From the NCBI GenBank assembly GCA_021292105.1, contig CM037865.1, positions 20,911,428-20,975,427 of the forward strand: DNA of 64,000 nucleotides, written 5' to 3'. The notes under the pieces were generated by a model. The model was not told the origin of the DNA and did no database searches. It saw nothing but the letters and a program-made list of their open reading frames with translations. Made by a program: the position numbers and the translations under genes. The DNA is from Anadara kagoshimensis (lineage: Eukaryota; Mollusca; Bivalvia; Arcoida; Arcidae). Within the stretch, counting starts at the first letter, position 1; the number at the start of each line of letters is the position of its first letter. Below are positions 43,501 through 54,574 of this stretch, in pieces.

Positions 43501-46269
43501 AATGCACTTGGGCACAGTATATATTCAATTAAAGGTCAAGCAAACGGTCAATGTTGTTTGCCTATACAACATATTATAATAGGAGATAAATACAAAGACT
43601 GTGATGGGGTTTGCCAGTGTACCATGTTATACACAAGTGAAATGGACTGGAACAATAGAGTTTTATGCCCCAGTCAAGATTCTTTCACTTAAGGTATATC
43701 AAGGCAGTCAGTTCAAGGATGATGGGGAAACTGGAGTGCCCTAAGAAAATCATCAACCTTTGGCAAGCTAACTGACAAGCCTTGCACTAGGATTTTTTCC
43801 AGAGTTGGATTCTATCCTTGATGGTGAGGACTAAGAAGTGCTGTCATCTATAAGTGCATGCCACCAAGGCCTTCCTATCTGATATGAAATAACATTAGTT
43901 GTGTTTCTGTAAAAACAGAAACTATTCCCTGAAATTGGGAATGTAATTTAAACTTTTTCCAAGATTCTTTGGGGTTTTGGTCATGTGGTACACAGGCAAA
44001 CCTTTTAAAAGGTCCTGTCTAAGGACCAAATAAATCTATTCAAATCTTATAACATGAATAACATAACATGAATTCAAGGCTATTTTAATATTTTAACTTT
44101 AAAAACAATATTCGAATTAAAAAACAAAAAATCTGGCATGAACATTTACAGTCAGACCTGTCCTGAAGATCACCTGTTTATATTTAAGAATTGATTGTAA
44201 ATTACTGTAGGAACCACTGTGACTGTGACAGTGAAATTCTCTTTATATCTATAGAAAATCAAATAAATTTGAATAAAGTTTGATATTTTTCACTTACTTG
44301 TACCTAGTCATAACAGGAAATCTGTATGCGCATCCGCGATTGTCATAAAGTATGTCTGTAAAAAGGAAAATGTTGGCGGAATGGGGATTTTACACATGCG
44401 AAAATGACGATGTTTACTTCCGGAAGTGATGTCCTTGGTGACGTTTTACATCATATGCGCAACAGAAGCAGACATTTGCATGGTTTTTTTTACATGTTAA
44501 ATCCCCATAGCACCAACGTTTTTCCCTATGCAGACATATTTTGGGCTATTCGCGGATGCGCATACAGATTTCCTGTTATGACTAGGTGCAAGTAAGTGAA
44601 AATATCGATCTTTATTCAAATTTATTTGATTTTCTATAGATATAAAGAGAATTTCACTGTCACAGTCACAGTGGTTCCTACAGTAGGACCAGTAATGCTC
44701 TATGTCTCCTTTTAGTGGCTCCAGGTCTCAATGAATTATTTTATTCCATTTTTTCTTTATAAATGTCATTAATTGCATTTGACAAATTATGTAAATGCAT
44801 GATGTAATACATAAAGGTCATATTAATGTGTTTCTTAGGTGACTTTATAGACAGGTTTAACTATATATTATCTACTAAAAAATTGTTTTAAAAAAGGTTT
44901 AAAATTTAATCAATATTAAAATACTAAAATAAACATTTAATTACCGTTTCTTTCAATACATCAGAACCATCTACAAAACCAATGCTGAAAGTCTGTGGAG
45001 TTATACTGGAGGTCAACACAGGAGCAGAGTAATCAAACTTTGTGTACTGATCTACATTCTGGCCCATGATGATTTTGGAAGGCTTTGTTTGTGTTGTATT
45101 TGTGGATGGGCATGCCAAGTCCACTGCTGGAGGCAAGATTGATGGAATACTGAAAATATATAAAGAAAAAACATGTATGAGAAAATGCAAAACCTCCAAT
45201 CATATAAAATACATTAAATAATGACAAAATAGAAAGTGCTGCAAAAGAAAAGTGTAAATTTGCTTAAAACCACAGGATCAAGACTTTTTTTCTTAATATA
45301 CCCTGGGTATAAATAAGAATACTCTTTTAAAAAATACTCTTTTTGTATACTTTGCCTTTGGCTATTATGTTTTCAAAATTACATGTACATAATAAATTTG
45401 GGCCCTGTGGTTAAGAAAAGTTTTTTGACATATGATATACATATGTAGATTTAACTTTTAGAACTTATATAAATTTTAAAATTTGAACCAATGATAACAT
45501 ATAATTACTGTACAACCTATATTCCCTGATTTTGATAATATAAGACTTTTTGTCAGTTGATCTTTGTAATACAATCAAACCTGTCTATAAAGGCCACCAA
45601 AGGGGGTCAGTAAAAGTGACCTTTATGGACAGGTGGTCCTTACAGGTTCAAATAACATGAATAAAAAGCAATATGGAATAAAAATTTACTGGAGTTTAAA
45701 AGCAGGTAGAGGTGGCTTTAAAGACAGGTTTGACTGTAGTTCTTTAATCCTGTAATGGGCACAGAGGCCAGATTCTTACCCTTGTGATAATGGATGTTTT
45801 GTACATGTATTTTATGTCTTTATTTTTATTTGAACAAAAAATCTTTAGGGTTATGTTTTTGTTTTTAAACTTGAGGAGTTGTAGGGAAAAATCCAAAAGT
45901 TTTTGTTGAGATGTCGGCAGGCTCCCGCTCATATCGGGAAGGGCGACAAGTATGATATCCTAATATAAATATTATTTATTTGTGTCAACTCTATTATTAA
46001 GGATGTAAATTAAAATAACATCTAAAATTCCTAATTAATCGCCAAAATCTCCACGTGTGCAGCCCAAAAATGTTAAGACGTCAGGTAGGCAATGTTTGTC
46101 CTTTATTGCAGTGTTTATGAACCCAGGTTGGACTACCCCTAGCCCTCCATAACAAGTTTTACGTATGAAAATTAAAAAAAAATATGATTCACATGTGTAC
46201 ATACTTTCCTTTGTAATTGGATTTATCAATTCCAACCAATATCAACACGAAAATCATCATTAAACCCAT
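37543..46269 (-). CDS. Single-pass membrane protein with cytosolic coiled-coil-like domain (276 aa)
   Basis: Seven exons join perfectly in phase: 46269-46205, 45149-44945, 43181-43067, 42272-42201, 39589-39338, 38693-38608 and 37578-37543. All junctions are GT-AG. The N-terminus MGLMMIFVLILVGIDKS is a signal peptide or anchor. Residues about 22-95 are a Ser/Thr/Pro-containing luminal segment with one N-glycosylation sequon (NTT). Residues about 100-120 (HLVQVGVFIFLALLLW) form a transmembrane helix. Then comes a basic stretch (KQKTAKFTKTK) and about 150 residues of charged helical sequence (FDKRMDKVSKDLESEN, ELKHDWNEQSYKIDQI), ending SASEF. Predicted topology: type I, N-terminus luminal, C-terminus cytosolic. 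I do not recognise the family. The regular exon phases argue for a real gene. It is convergent with WARS2. Confidence 0.85.
38050..38565 (+). mobile_element. Family 2 SINE followed by a family 1 SINE fragment
   Basis: CAGTGGCTGAGTGGTCTAA at 38069 is a strong tRNA Leu/Ser-like A box; the body runs through AGTTTGTCAGTTCACTTG and CACTCCAGTTTC to about 38300. From 38395 to 38565 the body of the family at 14690 follows (AAAATTTCTGCACCTCTGCC, AGCTGGCAACATCTTGATG, ACTCAACTCAACTC tail). Both lie in the last intron of the membrane protein gene. Confidence 0.7.
39705..40020 (-). mobile_element. Family 2 SINE pieces, minus strand
   Basis: GTGGAGTAATGGTGTTTTAC, CAATTCTGGGATGGTAGAGG and CAAGCGGACTGACAAACC are reversed family 2 body segments. 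Some of them are duplicated in tandem within the block. Confidence 0.55.
40378..41956 (+). mobile_element. Helentron-like interspersed element, copy with empty-site reference
   Basis: Starts CAAGAGGCCCATGGGCC and CGCTCACCTGAG and ends GCTCAGGTGAGC. It has about five 145-bp core units (about 40600-41360) and a GACGGACGACGCACGAC microsatellite near 41865. The 3' half is almost identical to 1-1024. It interrupts a dispersed repeat whose unbroken form is at 4960-5125, so the borders are well defined. A TAA occurs on both sides. It sits in an intron of the membrane protein gene. Confidence 0.85.
43660..43870 (-). mobile_element. Family 2 SINE, minus strand
   Basis: ATGCCCCAGTCAAGATTCTTTCACTT, split over two motifs, with GGAAACTGGAGTGCC and GGCAAGCTAACTGACAAGCC, is the family 2 body reversed. 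Confidence 0.6.
44205..44683. mobile_element. 479-bp palindromic element with TA target site
   Basis: The left end CTGTAGGAACCACTGTGACT and the exact inverse at the right end are flanked by TA. The arms are near-perfect for about 135 bp (including AATCTGTATGCGCATCCGCG) and continue with lower identity to the centre, so the whole element can fold as one hairpin. No coding content. It lies in intron 2 of the membrane protein gene, between fragments of a CTATAAAGG-family element. Confidence 0.85.
45572..45736. mobile_element. TA-flanked CTATAAAGG-family MITE
   Basis: CAATCAAACCTGTCTATAAA at the left and CAGTCAAACCTGTCTTTAAA on the minus strand at the right, with TA on both sides. This is the best preserved pair of termini in the family. 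Confidence 0.82.
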
Positions 46270-46664
46270 GGTTATTTTAATTAAACGCAGAGAGAAATTT
46301 GCGTTGCCTTTCCCTTGGTCAATTTCCCGGAAAATAAATTGTTGTCAACGTAGCTCAGGCAACGATACACTTCCGCATCACGTGTTAATTTCGTTCAGGG
46401 CCAATTGTAATAAAGCGCCATCTGTAGACGAAGTCAATCCTTTTTGTTTTTAATAACAAAAATAATCCCTTTTAAATTTAGTTGTAAATTAAACAAAGTT
46501 TTAGCAAACTACAAGGTTGAACATAATCCGATATTATTTAGGTGTCCAAATCTTGGACCGGGGCACCGCAGAAACAAAGTTCTGAGGCGCCATATTTCAA
46601 CAGTCGAAGTGTCAGTGTCGATTATAAAAAAATCAAAGATAAATTTGATGTAAGTGACGTTTAC

Positions 46665-46762
46665 CTGTCAAACTTGACGCCAAAAGTTTCTTGGTGGTCT
46701 ACCCTAATTGATATAATGAGTATTAAAACCAATTTCCAAATTAAATCCATAGTTAAATCCAT
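46665..46762 (-). CDS. Candidate alternative first exon (signal peptide) of the membrane protein gene
   Basis: ATG at 46762 (or 46750) opens a signal-peptide-like sequence, MDLIWKLVLILIISIRV, and reaches KFD before a good donor (GACAG|GTAAAC) at 46665. It ends in phase 2, exactly as exon 1 at 46269-46205 does, so both join exon 2 at 45149 in frame. The upstream flanks of the two exons are alignable (CACGTG or CACATG near ACTTCCG, then CCCGGAAA and GTAGTCAACGTAAC-type strings), pointing to a tandem duplication of promoter plus first exon. Whether both are transcribed cannot be told from sequence. Confidence 0.55.
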
Positions 46763-47869
46763 ATTTTTCGCTAAAATACACAGAGAATTTTCCGTGGCCT
46801 TTCTCTTCGAAAGATTCCCGGAAAGTAAACAAACAGTAGTCAACGTAACTGAGGCAACGGTGTTCTCATATATCACATGACTTCCGTTTCTGGGTGTGAC
46901 GAGAAAGCGACATCTAGTGACAAAATGCGTGTCACATCTCTTTCAACATATCACATTTACAAGCCGAGAATATGGTGTCAAAAAAGGTGAATCTCAAAAC
47001 TTCTCAATGTTATTGTAAATCAAAAATAAATAAAGTAATAAATAAATACAGGTAATTAAAAATAAATAAAAAACACGTTTTTTCTTTTGTTTTAAAATCG
47101 ATCTATTTTTATTTATTTTTTTATTTTATTTATTTATTTTTTTTTTTTTTTTTTGTTACATGACCAAAATTTTATTTTAAAAAGAAGAGAAATGGTTGTC
47201 TATAATATTATATTAATTAATATAGGTAAATCATTTGAAACGTTTTCACACCCGAGTTGGTAAAAAAAAGTTGGAACGAGTTTATAATTAAATCTGAGGT
47301 GTAGAAACTCGGCATAAAAAGGTGGAACGAGTTGGTAAAAATCAGTGGGAACGAGTTGGAATGGGAACGAGTCGACCAGACACCTTCACGGGTACTTGGG
47401 AACAAGTTCAGGAATAAGTATAAAAATAATCTACAAGAATTAAAAAAAATCAATCAATAAAATAAATAAATTAAAAAAAAATTAAAAATGATAATGATAA
47501 CGAAAAACTTTTAACCAAGGTGAATAAGCGATCAAACGTGTTAATCAGCCAAAAGAAAAAAAATTGACTGTTCAAGAATAAAAAGATGCCACGAGTAATT
47601 CATTTCTGTTGCAATGTTGATCTTACATAGACCGCAATACGATGACATGTTATTTATTATTTATTTATTTAATTTGGTGTGAAAACCGTTAATTATAAGC
47701 TAGCTTCCAATTAAGTCTTCCGGTTACCTTGGTCCTGGTTCCTGGTAAAGAAATGTCAGAAACAGTTAAGCGGGCTGGCAAAATTATATATTACACTTTT
47801 ACATTTATTAATAAATTTCCATGGTAACGGAGCCCGTTATGTCACATTGTGACTTGAGTAGAAAAAATA

Positions 47870-48190
47870 ATCGGTAACTTCGAAATAGAATTTCGTATTT
47901 TCTAAGTTTTCTAAATTATGTGTGGGAATTTAGAAATGGTTAATAGTTATGTCGTTATTTCGAAATAGTATTGAAATAAACGAAATAGTTAATTCGTTCA
48001 TTCGCACTGAGTTATTTCGTTATTTCGAAATAGTATTAAGATATTCGAAATAATTGATTCGTTTATTCGCAATAGGCATTTCGTTTTAAATTGAAATAGT
48101 ATTACACATATTCGAAATGATTATTCACAAACTATTTTGAAAATACGAAATATTTCAAATACATGTATTGCGAATATACGAAAAAAAACT
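47870..48190. repeat. TTCGAAATAG-rich low-complexity region
   Basis: The motif TTCGAAATA and its inverse TATTTCG recur about a dozen times on both strands. No fixed period was found. Confidence 0.6.
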
Positions 48191-50713
48191 TACAAAATTA
48201 CGACGTTTTTCGTAGAATTAGAAAAGTGCGATTTAAATTAAAACCGGGTCGACTGAACTATTATTGTCCCCGTATTATATATAAAATCCCTGTATTATAT
48301 ATATAAGTTTTGAGGGCAAGTGTACTAATGGATAGTGTCCTAAAATGCCGATATTTCTCCACGCGTTTAAAATTCAAAATAAATAAATAATAAAAAAATT
48401 GCGGAACCCTTTGTTCTTTTTCAGATATGTGACTGCAACAATTAAACAAATCTGTTGAATTAACATAGGCTTACTGGGAAGAAAGTTTTTAAATGCTGAA
48501 AAAGTACTATTGTAGAAAATAACAATTTTGAAATAACATGCTTAATGAAACAGTTAAAAGCATAATTATGCATCTTTCTCCATTATTTTGCTATAAATCT
48601 TGAAAGTCGTAATCTGCATAAAAAATAATGTAAAATTGGCAAAAAGTCATCTCTCTCAGTGTAAGCCTGTTCAAAATTCTATATATCCTATTTTTAAACT
48701 CATATTTTTCTGGCGTTGCATTAAATTGCCAGGAGTGATGGGTACAGACAAGTAAGCAGCTACGCAAAATTTTGCGTAACAGGGTGTCTGCTTTAAACGT
48801 TAGACTGTACTTTAAAGTTTAGAAAAATGTTTTATTTGAGGTATTCGGTCATAAGGTTCACAAGTCTATGGCAAATTCCGATACACATTATTAACCTTCT
48901 TATCATTTCCTGTTCACAAGTTCACGTCACTACTAGGACTATGTACTTCACAAGTTTGCCCTTATTTGTTTTATGTCAGATATCTGTTATTTTTATACAA
49001 AAAGTTTCATAACCGTAAAGAAGTACACATGTACTTAACTTTTGAAATAAAGTTTGTGTGTGTATTTTTCAACATTCTACGTTATAACTTGTAAAGGTAC
49101 AATGTAACTGTATGAAGTCTTGCGGTAGAGTCAAACTATTATAGAATTGGTGCAACAGTATTATATATATATGTCAAAATTGCGATGCGATTGTTATGTT
49201 TAGATGACTTCAAGAACGATTTAAATTTTTAAAAAAGGGGTTCTGAATATAGCTATTTTTCAAAAACATCTATGCGAAGAAATCATGGCAAACACAAACG
49301 TACTGGTCCATGTCTAATCCACCACCCCCATCCACCCCAAAAAAACACCCAAAACTTTGAAAGTAAGTTAGATAGAATTAAACACGCGAACTTGGGAGTG
49401 GATGCTCCTGAAAGTAATTCATACTTGTACTCGGATGCTTTATGCGTGTGAAAACCATCAAGATGCGATATTAACCATGGTAACTATTAAGCTGGTTTTG
49501 CCAAGTAGCTACATGATAATTAAAATTATCTAGATACTTGTGAAAAGTAACTACAAGTAGTTACATAACAAATGTACTATTTAAATAAAAAAAAAAATCT
49601 AGAACGTTATATAGCAAACATATCTAGATGGAACCATCGTAATTTTGACGTCTTCCCAAGTTTTAATCACTGCCAGAACACGAATAATCACTTATGTTTC
49701 ACGTCTTTACCACGTGTGCCGTCCGTGATTGTCCGCGGACTAACATTTTGAGCAGTTCATGTATGTACAATGACGTTTTAAAAGCAAGTCCTTTGTACAT
49801 GATGGGATGGTAGCTAACCTGACAGGAGGGGGCGCCCGGCATCACTGCCCTGGTCACTGAATGCCCGTTTTCAAAGTTTTTAATTTGCTTCAGGATTGTG
49901 GTTTGTACATTGATGTTTGTTTTTGATTGAATGATATTACACTCGTCATGTGTTGAATCAAAATTGAGATGGGACCATGGTAAAATATATACAGAGGCAA
50001 CAACATTGTGATGATGGCAATAAATGTGAACTTTTGATTGGTTTAGGTTTGCAGTGTCCCTGGGTAAAAATGATATATCCCGAATCAAATTCTTGTTATT
50101 GTCATAACTTCCTGTTTTATGTGTAATTAACAAGTTCACCTAAGTTTACACTTGTTTGTAAAGTATTGTTACAACACATATCACCTGTACATGTATTTGT
50201 TTGCAAACTATTATATAGAACGTAAAATTGACTTTACAATAACTCTTGTTTATTTTCTCAGCATATCTTGTTATTTACTAATGAAAAATAACACAAAATA
50301 AAAAAATAAATAAAAAGAAGTCGTTACTAGTCGCAAACAAACTAGACAATGTAAGATGTTTACTGTTGTGAAACGACATGGGGTTTGTTTCCTGTTATCA
50401 GTATCCGAACAAAGATTCTCACACCCTATATCTTGCTCCCAATAAGGACAATTTTATACTTCATTCAATAAACTTATCAAAAAGATTTTTATGGGAAGTT
50501 ATGAGAAAAACGCCATAAGACAGGACAATAATTTAAAGCGATCTTAAAGTTACAAATACTTAATGCCTATATATAATATTTGCGTTAAGTACCCGTAACT
50601 ATTAAGATAGCGTCGAGTTACCCAGCTCTGATCTACTAATGAAGAAACCTAAACCACCCCAATCTTATTAGTGATTTTCCACACACACTGGCCGATTACG
50701 CTGAAGGAATTCA

Positions 50714-50932
50714 ATGACGGAGCACACCATTGGCCATTTATTCCCGTTGGGAGTTTATAGTCCAATAAAACTGCAACCACAACCATGGACTTTTACTCCA
50801 GCGTACGTGCAAAGTTTAGAATTTTATAATCAGTGTCTTTTTATTTTAATTGTCTTGCTTGGCTGTTTCGATGCGATGTCCCTGGTTGCGTTGGCTATTG
50901 CTAAGTGCAAAATTTTATCATCTGTTCTATGA
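50714..50932 (+). CDS. Candidate small membrane protein ORF (72 codons)
   Basis: Opens MTEHTIGHLFPLGVY, has a Pro/Gln/Trp segment (KLQPQPWTFTPAYVQ) and a hydrophobic stretch (LFILIVLLGCFDAMSLVAL) that could span a membrane. Composition is protein-like, but there is no homology I recognise and no clear promoter or splice site. It may be a chance ORF or a first exon. Confidence 0.22.
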   Translation: MTEHTIGHLFPLGVYSPIKLQPQPWTFTPAYVQSLEFYNQCLFILIVLLGCFDAMSLVALAIAKCKILSSVL

Positions 50933-51947
50933 ACATTCAAGACTTTGATATTTGACAGAACATTGACTGATGACATTCCTCCGTTGACTGCCCATTTGAC
51001 CCTATGTTGATACCACGCACCATATTATTTTGAGCTAAACATAACACAGTAGTTTTATTTAATTAAAACGTTCATGATGGGAAAATAGCGATTTTTAGTA
51101 GTTTTATGACAATTAAGTTCTGACATTAAAGTTAAAACTGCGAAAGCGTATTGGTATCACCGTATTTTATTATCACATTTTAGATATAATTATTTTGGGA
51201 ACTTTATACAACGAAGCAAGGTGCTTACAAATAAACTGTTGACCCAGGAATATTGCAATCCTATGCTTATCAGGGCCCTCAAAAAGTTTTATGGTCGTCA
51301 TCACAGTATTGTTGATAAGTTTGACGTCTCTCTGTCCAGGATTGTCCTGGATATTTTTGACGTCCCATGTTCTTTTCACTAAATATTGATTACACATGTG
51401 GCGGATGTAGCTAGCTAAACAGGATGTGCTTACCCTTACGGAACACCCGGCCTCTGGATTGCGGTTTGGACATGGATTAGTATGTTTGTTTCGCTTTCGT
51501 ATATAACAACCAGGCGTAAAAAATAAAACATTTGAAACATGTTTTTAAAACATGTGAAGATTTGACCATTCTACGATTTGGTAGCCTATTAGAAAAACCG
51601 CAAAATTCTTTTAACGTTTGAAAAAGGTATTAAGATTCGAGAGTATTCGGTCATTGAGTTTACAGTCCGGTTCACATCCGGGACTTTATTATCATTTCCT
51701 GTGTAACGAGTAATTCACAAGTTCACTAAAGTTCGCTTCATTATTTGTAATGTATCGTTATTGCTCGTTTTTGTTTGATGTCGGCCTTTTCATACAAAAC
51801 ATTTATTAAACGTAAACAAACATGCACGTACTTAAAATTTACAACAGAGTTTGTTTATTTTCTCAGCATTTTTGTGTTATTTCACATACAAGATATACCC
51901 AAATATTAATCAAAAACAAACAAACTACCATGCAACAATATACGGTA

Positions 51948-52153
51948 CAGACCTGCCGAAAATTTAACAATAAACTAACGACTTGACAACTAATCTCGAC
52001 TTCTCATTAGCTATATGTTAGCAGGTGTCCGGCAGCTGCTTTCTGTCGTTCGGCAGCTTTTCGATCACAAGGTATCCATACATATTTTGGCCATTCAGCA
52101 ACCAAAGTTCGGCACTTTTTCGTTGGCTCAGTGTTAAACTTTCGACAGGTCTG
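51948..52153. mobile_element. TA-flanked MITE, ACCTGTCGAAAGTTTAA family
   Basis: The left end CAGACCTGCCGAAAATTTAA and the right end (CAGACCTGTCGAAAGTTTAA on the minus strand) are bordered by TA. Relatives are at 59941-60158, 62162-62358, 63090-63285 and 24423-24605. Confidence 0.82.
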
Positions 52154-52216
52154 TAGTGTAGTTATAATATTTTCGTCATTGAAACTTTCTCTGTGTAATT
52201 TATTTACTTTTTGCGA

Positions 52217-52226
52217 TATATAAAAG
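52217..52226 (+). promoter_or_regulatory. TATA-like box upstream of the 52602 gene
   Basis: TATATAAAAG lies about 375 bp before the ATG at 52602. It is the best TATA match nearby; a start site about 30 bp further on would give a long 5' UTR that includes the duplicated CACGTG module. Confidence 0.3.
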
Positions 52227-52376
52227 TATTTGACACTATGAAGAAAGAGTTCATAAAATTTTGATTTCTCACCGAGTTTTAATTAACTAAAGATTTTTTA
52301 AATCGTGACAAATTTAAGAGTGACTGTTCATGAAAACTGAATAAGTATTTAAAAAGTTTAACCTTATAAAATTCAG

Positions 52377-52525
52377 CGATCTTAACACGTGCTACGAAGG
52401 ATTATGGGATCGGAATTGCTATATTTTTAGTTAAAAGTGGTTTTTATTTTAAGTGATCTCAACACGTGCTATGAAGGATTATAGGATTGAAACAGTTATT
52501 TTTTAAGTAAAAGTGATTTTTTGTG
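52377..52525 (+). repeat. 77-bp tandem duplication with an E-box in each copy
   Basis: Two copies start GCGATCTTAACACGTGCTA and GTGATCTCAACACGTGCTA, continue GAAGGATTATGGGAT or a variant, and end in AGTAAAAGTG-like strings. CACGTG falls at 52386-52391 and 52463-52468, 77 bp apart, just upstream of the ATG at 52602. Confidence 0.75.
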
Positions 52526-52601
52526 ATATAGACAAGTTTCTTACCAATTTATTTGATACTTTAAATTCAGTTCATCAAATTGTGTTCGCTCTAACAAAAA
52601 C

Positions 52602-54042
52602 ATGTCGGATATGCGGAATGCCTTGAAATGTTTTTGCTCGCCAAACGAATTGTTTGCTATGAAAAAGAACATAGGACAAGAAGCCAAACTAAAACATGTG
52701 ATTCACAGTTTATCACTGGAGCACTCTGAGGAAAATGACTTTATTTGTCACCAAATAAGCAACGCGCGAAAATCTCTAAAGGAAATACGTCTATGTACTG
52801 GTCATAGCTCAGAAGGCGTTCCATCGTCTGCTTACAGAGACCGATTTCTGTCGAGTTATTTCTCGACCTTTTTGACTGATAGCAATCATTACGAAAATGG
52901 TGTAGCGATTACGAATTTCGACGAATCTGTATTCGTTGATGAGTCTACTACTCTGGTACCTAAAACTGCAGAACCGCTGATGAAAGATTGGAAACAACGC
53001 GCCATGACAACTGTCACTCATGCTGATGTTGAGAATTTCAAACACGAGAGACTCAGTGTTAAAACGAATAAAATCAGATGGAGCAATTCGGATGTCTTCG
53101 ATATCGGTCGACAGTATTCCGAAAATATGTACGAAGAAGAAAAAGAGTCACCTTGCATCCTTTCAGTCAGTGTCACTTCCGAATGTAAATATAGGGTTAT
53201 CAAACAAAACGGATATTGATACAGAAATCAACAGTACGGACGTAAATGAAAACATTGATTTGGAAGTTTCTACCAAGGAAAAAGCTTTAATGCTACGGCG
53301 ACGATATAACCCTTGGAACATTCAATATGCGAACGGTAATGTGTACAATGGATTAGCTTTACCCAATATTCAAGACTGTTCTAGGCCACTTTGTCGTCCG
53401 AATTGTACCACGTGTTTGAACCGGAAGTTGAAGACGCCATGTCTCCTCATCCCTGGATTAACATGCCCTTATGGTCACGTTCACGAATTAAACGCGATCT
53501 CTGATGACGATTTGGATGATGTAGATGACGAAAAGGAAAAGAAAAGAAAACAACGTATGAAGAAAAAGAAACAGAAAAATATAAGCTCAAGAAACGATAA
53601 AACAGATAAGCTTTCAGATAACCAAACATCAGAGAGGAGCCAAGTTGCACTTCCAGAATGCGCTGTCAAACAGGAATCGAGGCATGTGAACAAACAACGC
53701 CTTAACGAACTTGCAATGCCAAAAGGTGGGTACCAAAAGGAAGTGAGATATTCAAAAGCATCTATAAAGCGTGAAATAGAGAGAATGAAGAAGCGAGATC
53801 CGCTGGAGGAATACACGGAAGCAGAGAAGGATAACTTGCGCCAAATACAAAGTAGGATAAAGTTATTTTTAGCAATGACTAATTATAAAACTGAAACAGT
53901 CGTCAGACCCAACAAAATGGTGGATATACCACAACGAGATGACATCATGCAGGTTGATATTTCTCATATTGGAGTAGCAACACCAAGTAAACTGATAAAA
54001 CTACCCGTAGTGAACAAAAAGCGGGTTTATTTTAGTTTCTAA
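52602..54042 (+). CDS. Intronless protein of unknown function, basic C-terminus, one frameshift
   Basis: The frame opens MSDMRNALKCFCSPNELF and runs to about 53140 (RQYSENMYEEE). The sequence then continues sensibly only in the next frame (KSHLASFQSVSLPNVNIG...), to a stop at 54042. Removing one A from the A-run at 53140-53144 gives one frame of 479 aa. The second half has a Cys-rich cluster (CSRPLCRPNCTTCLNRK, then a further C...C before GHVHEL) that could bind zinc, an acidic patch (SDDDLDDVDDEKE) followed by a lysine-rich nuclear-localisation-like run (KKKRKQRMKKKKQK), and a helical segment with SIKREIERMKKRDPLEEYTE. No introns are seen and I do not recognise the family. Nuclear location is inferred from composition. 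+1 ribosomal frameshifting is a less likely alternative to sequence error. Confidence 0.65.
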
Positions 54043-54574
54043 GGACATTGCTTTTCTGATGGATTTTATTTTGTTCATGGCTTATTATTGGTAATTTAGA
54101 ATTTTATATTGTTAATGACTGAATGGATTCTTATGTTGTGTCACCTAGTAATAACTTAATATTAAAAGTTAAGTAAAATATTTACTCTTTTTCAGCTTCA
54201 TTCCACCATGTTAATTAAAATTGTTTCCATGTAACATTGTTTTCATAATTATTATTTTCATGGATGTTCAATTATTACATATAATACCAGTTTTAATGTT
54301 ACAGAACTAGACGGCATTTTAGGAATACATTCCGATAGTGCTTGGACCAAAATTGTAAAACCAAAATTATTTTTCAAGGTGTTAAAAAATACCCACAGGG
54401 CCAAAATATATTTCACAAAAAGCGAAGGAAACAGTACCTTGCATGCGACAGTATACCTTAGTTTTGAGGCATTTCAAATGTTAACTAGCAGCAAAAATTT
54501 AAACAGTAATATATTTCTGACAATAATACACAATAATGGCCTACTGAGTTTTTGGTAACACTGTTAGAACTCTA

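Larger units (their letters stand above)
46930..52380. other. Gene-poor stretch with diverged dispersed repeats
   Basis: No confident gene. It contains poly(T) at about 47136-47156, an ACGAGTTGG-rich segment at 47260-47360, a TTCGAAATAG-rich segment at 47870-48190, and related diverged repeats at about 48820-49070, 50110-50290 and 51640-51880 (all with CCTGTTCACAAGTTCAC- or TTTATTTTCTCAGCAT-like strings). TTACCCTTACGGAACACCCGG at 51431 belongs to a family also seen at 57530, 58095 and 58849-59275. A minus-strand ORF at 50139-49699 resembles nothing I know. Confidence 0.45.

Noticed and set aside
46542..46880. 112-codon plus-strand ORF (MSKSWTGAPQKQ...)
   Set aside because: It is antisense to the duplicated first-exon block, whose minus-strand leader and donor explain the conservation better.
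49699..50139. 146-codon minus-strand ORF
   Set aside because: No recognisable motif and no splice or promoter signals. It lies among diverged repeats, so chance is more likely.
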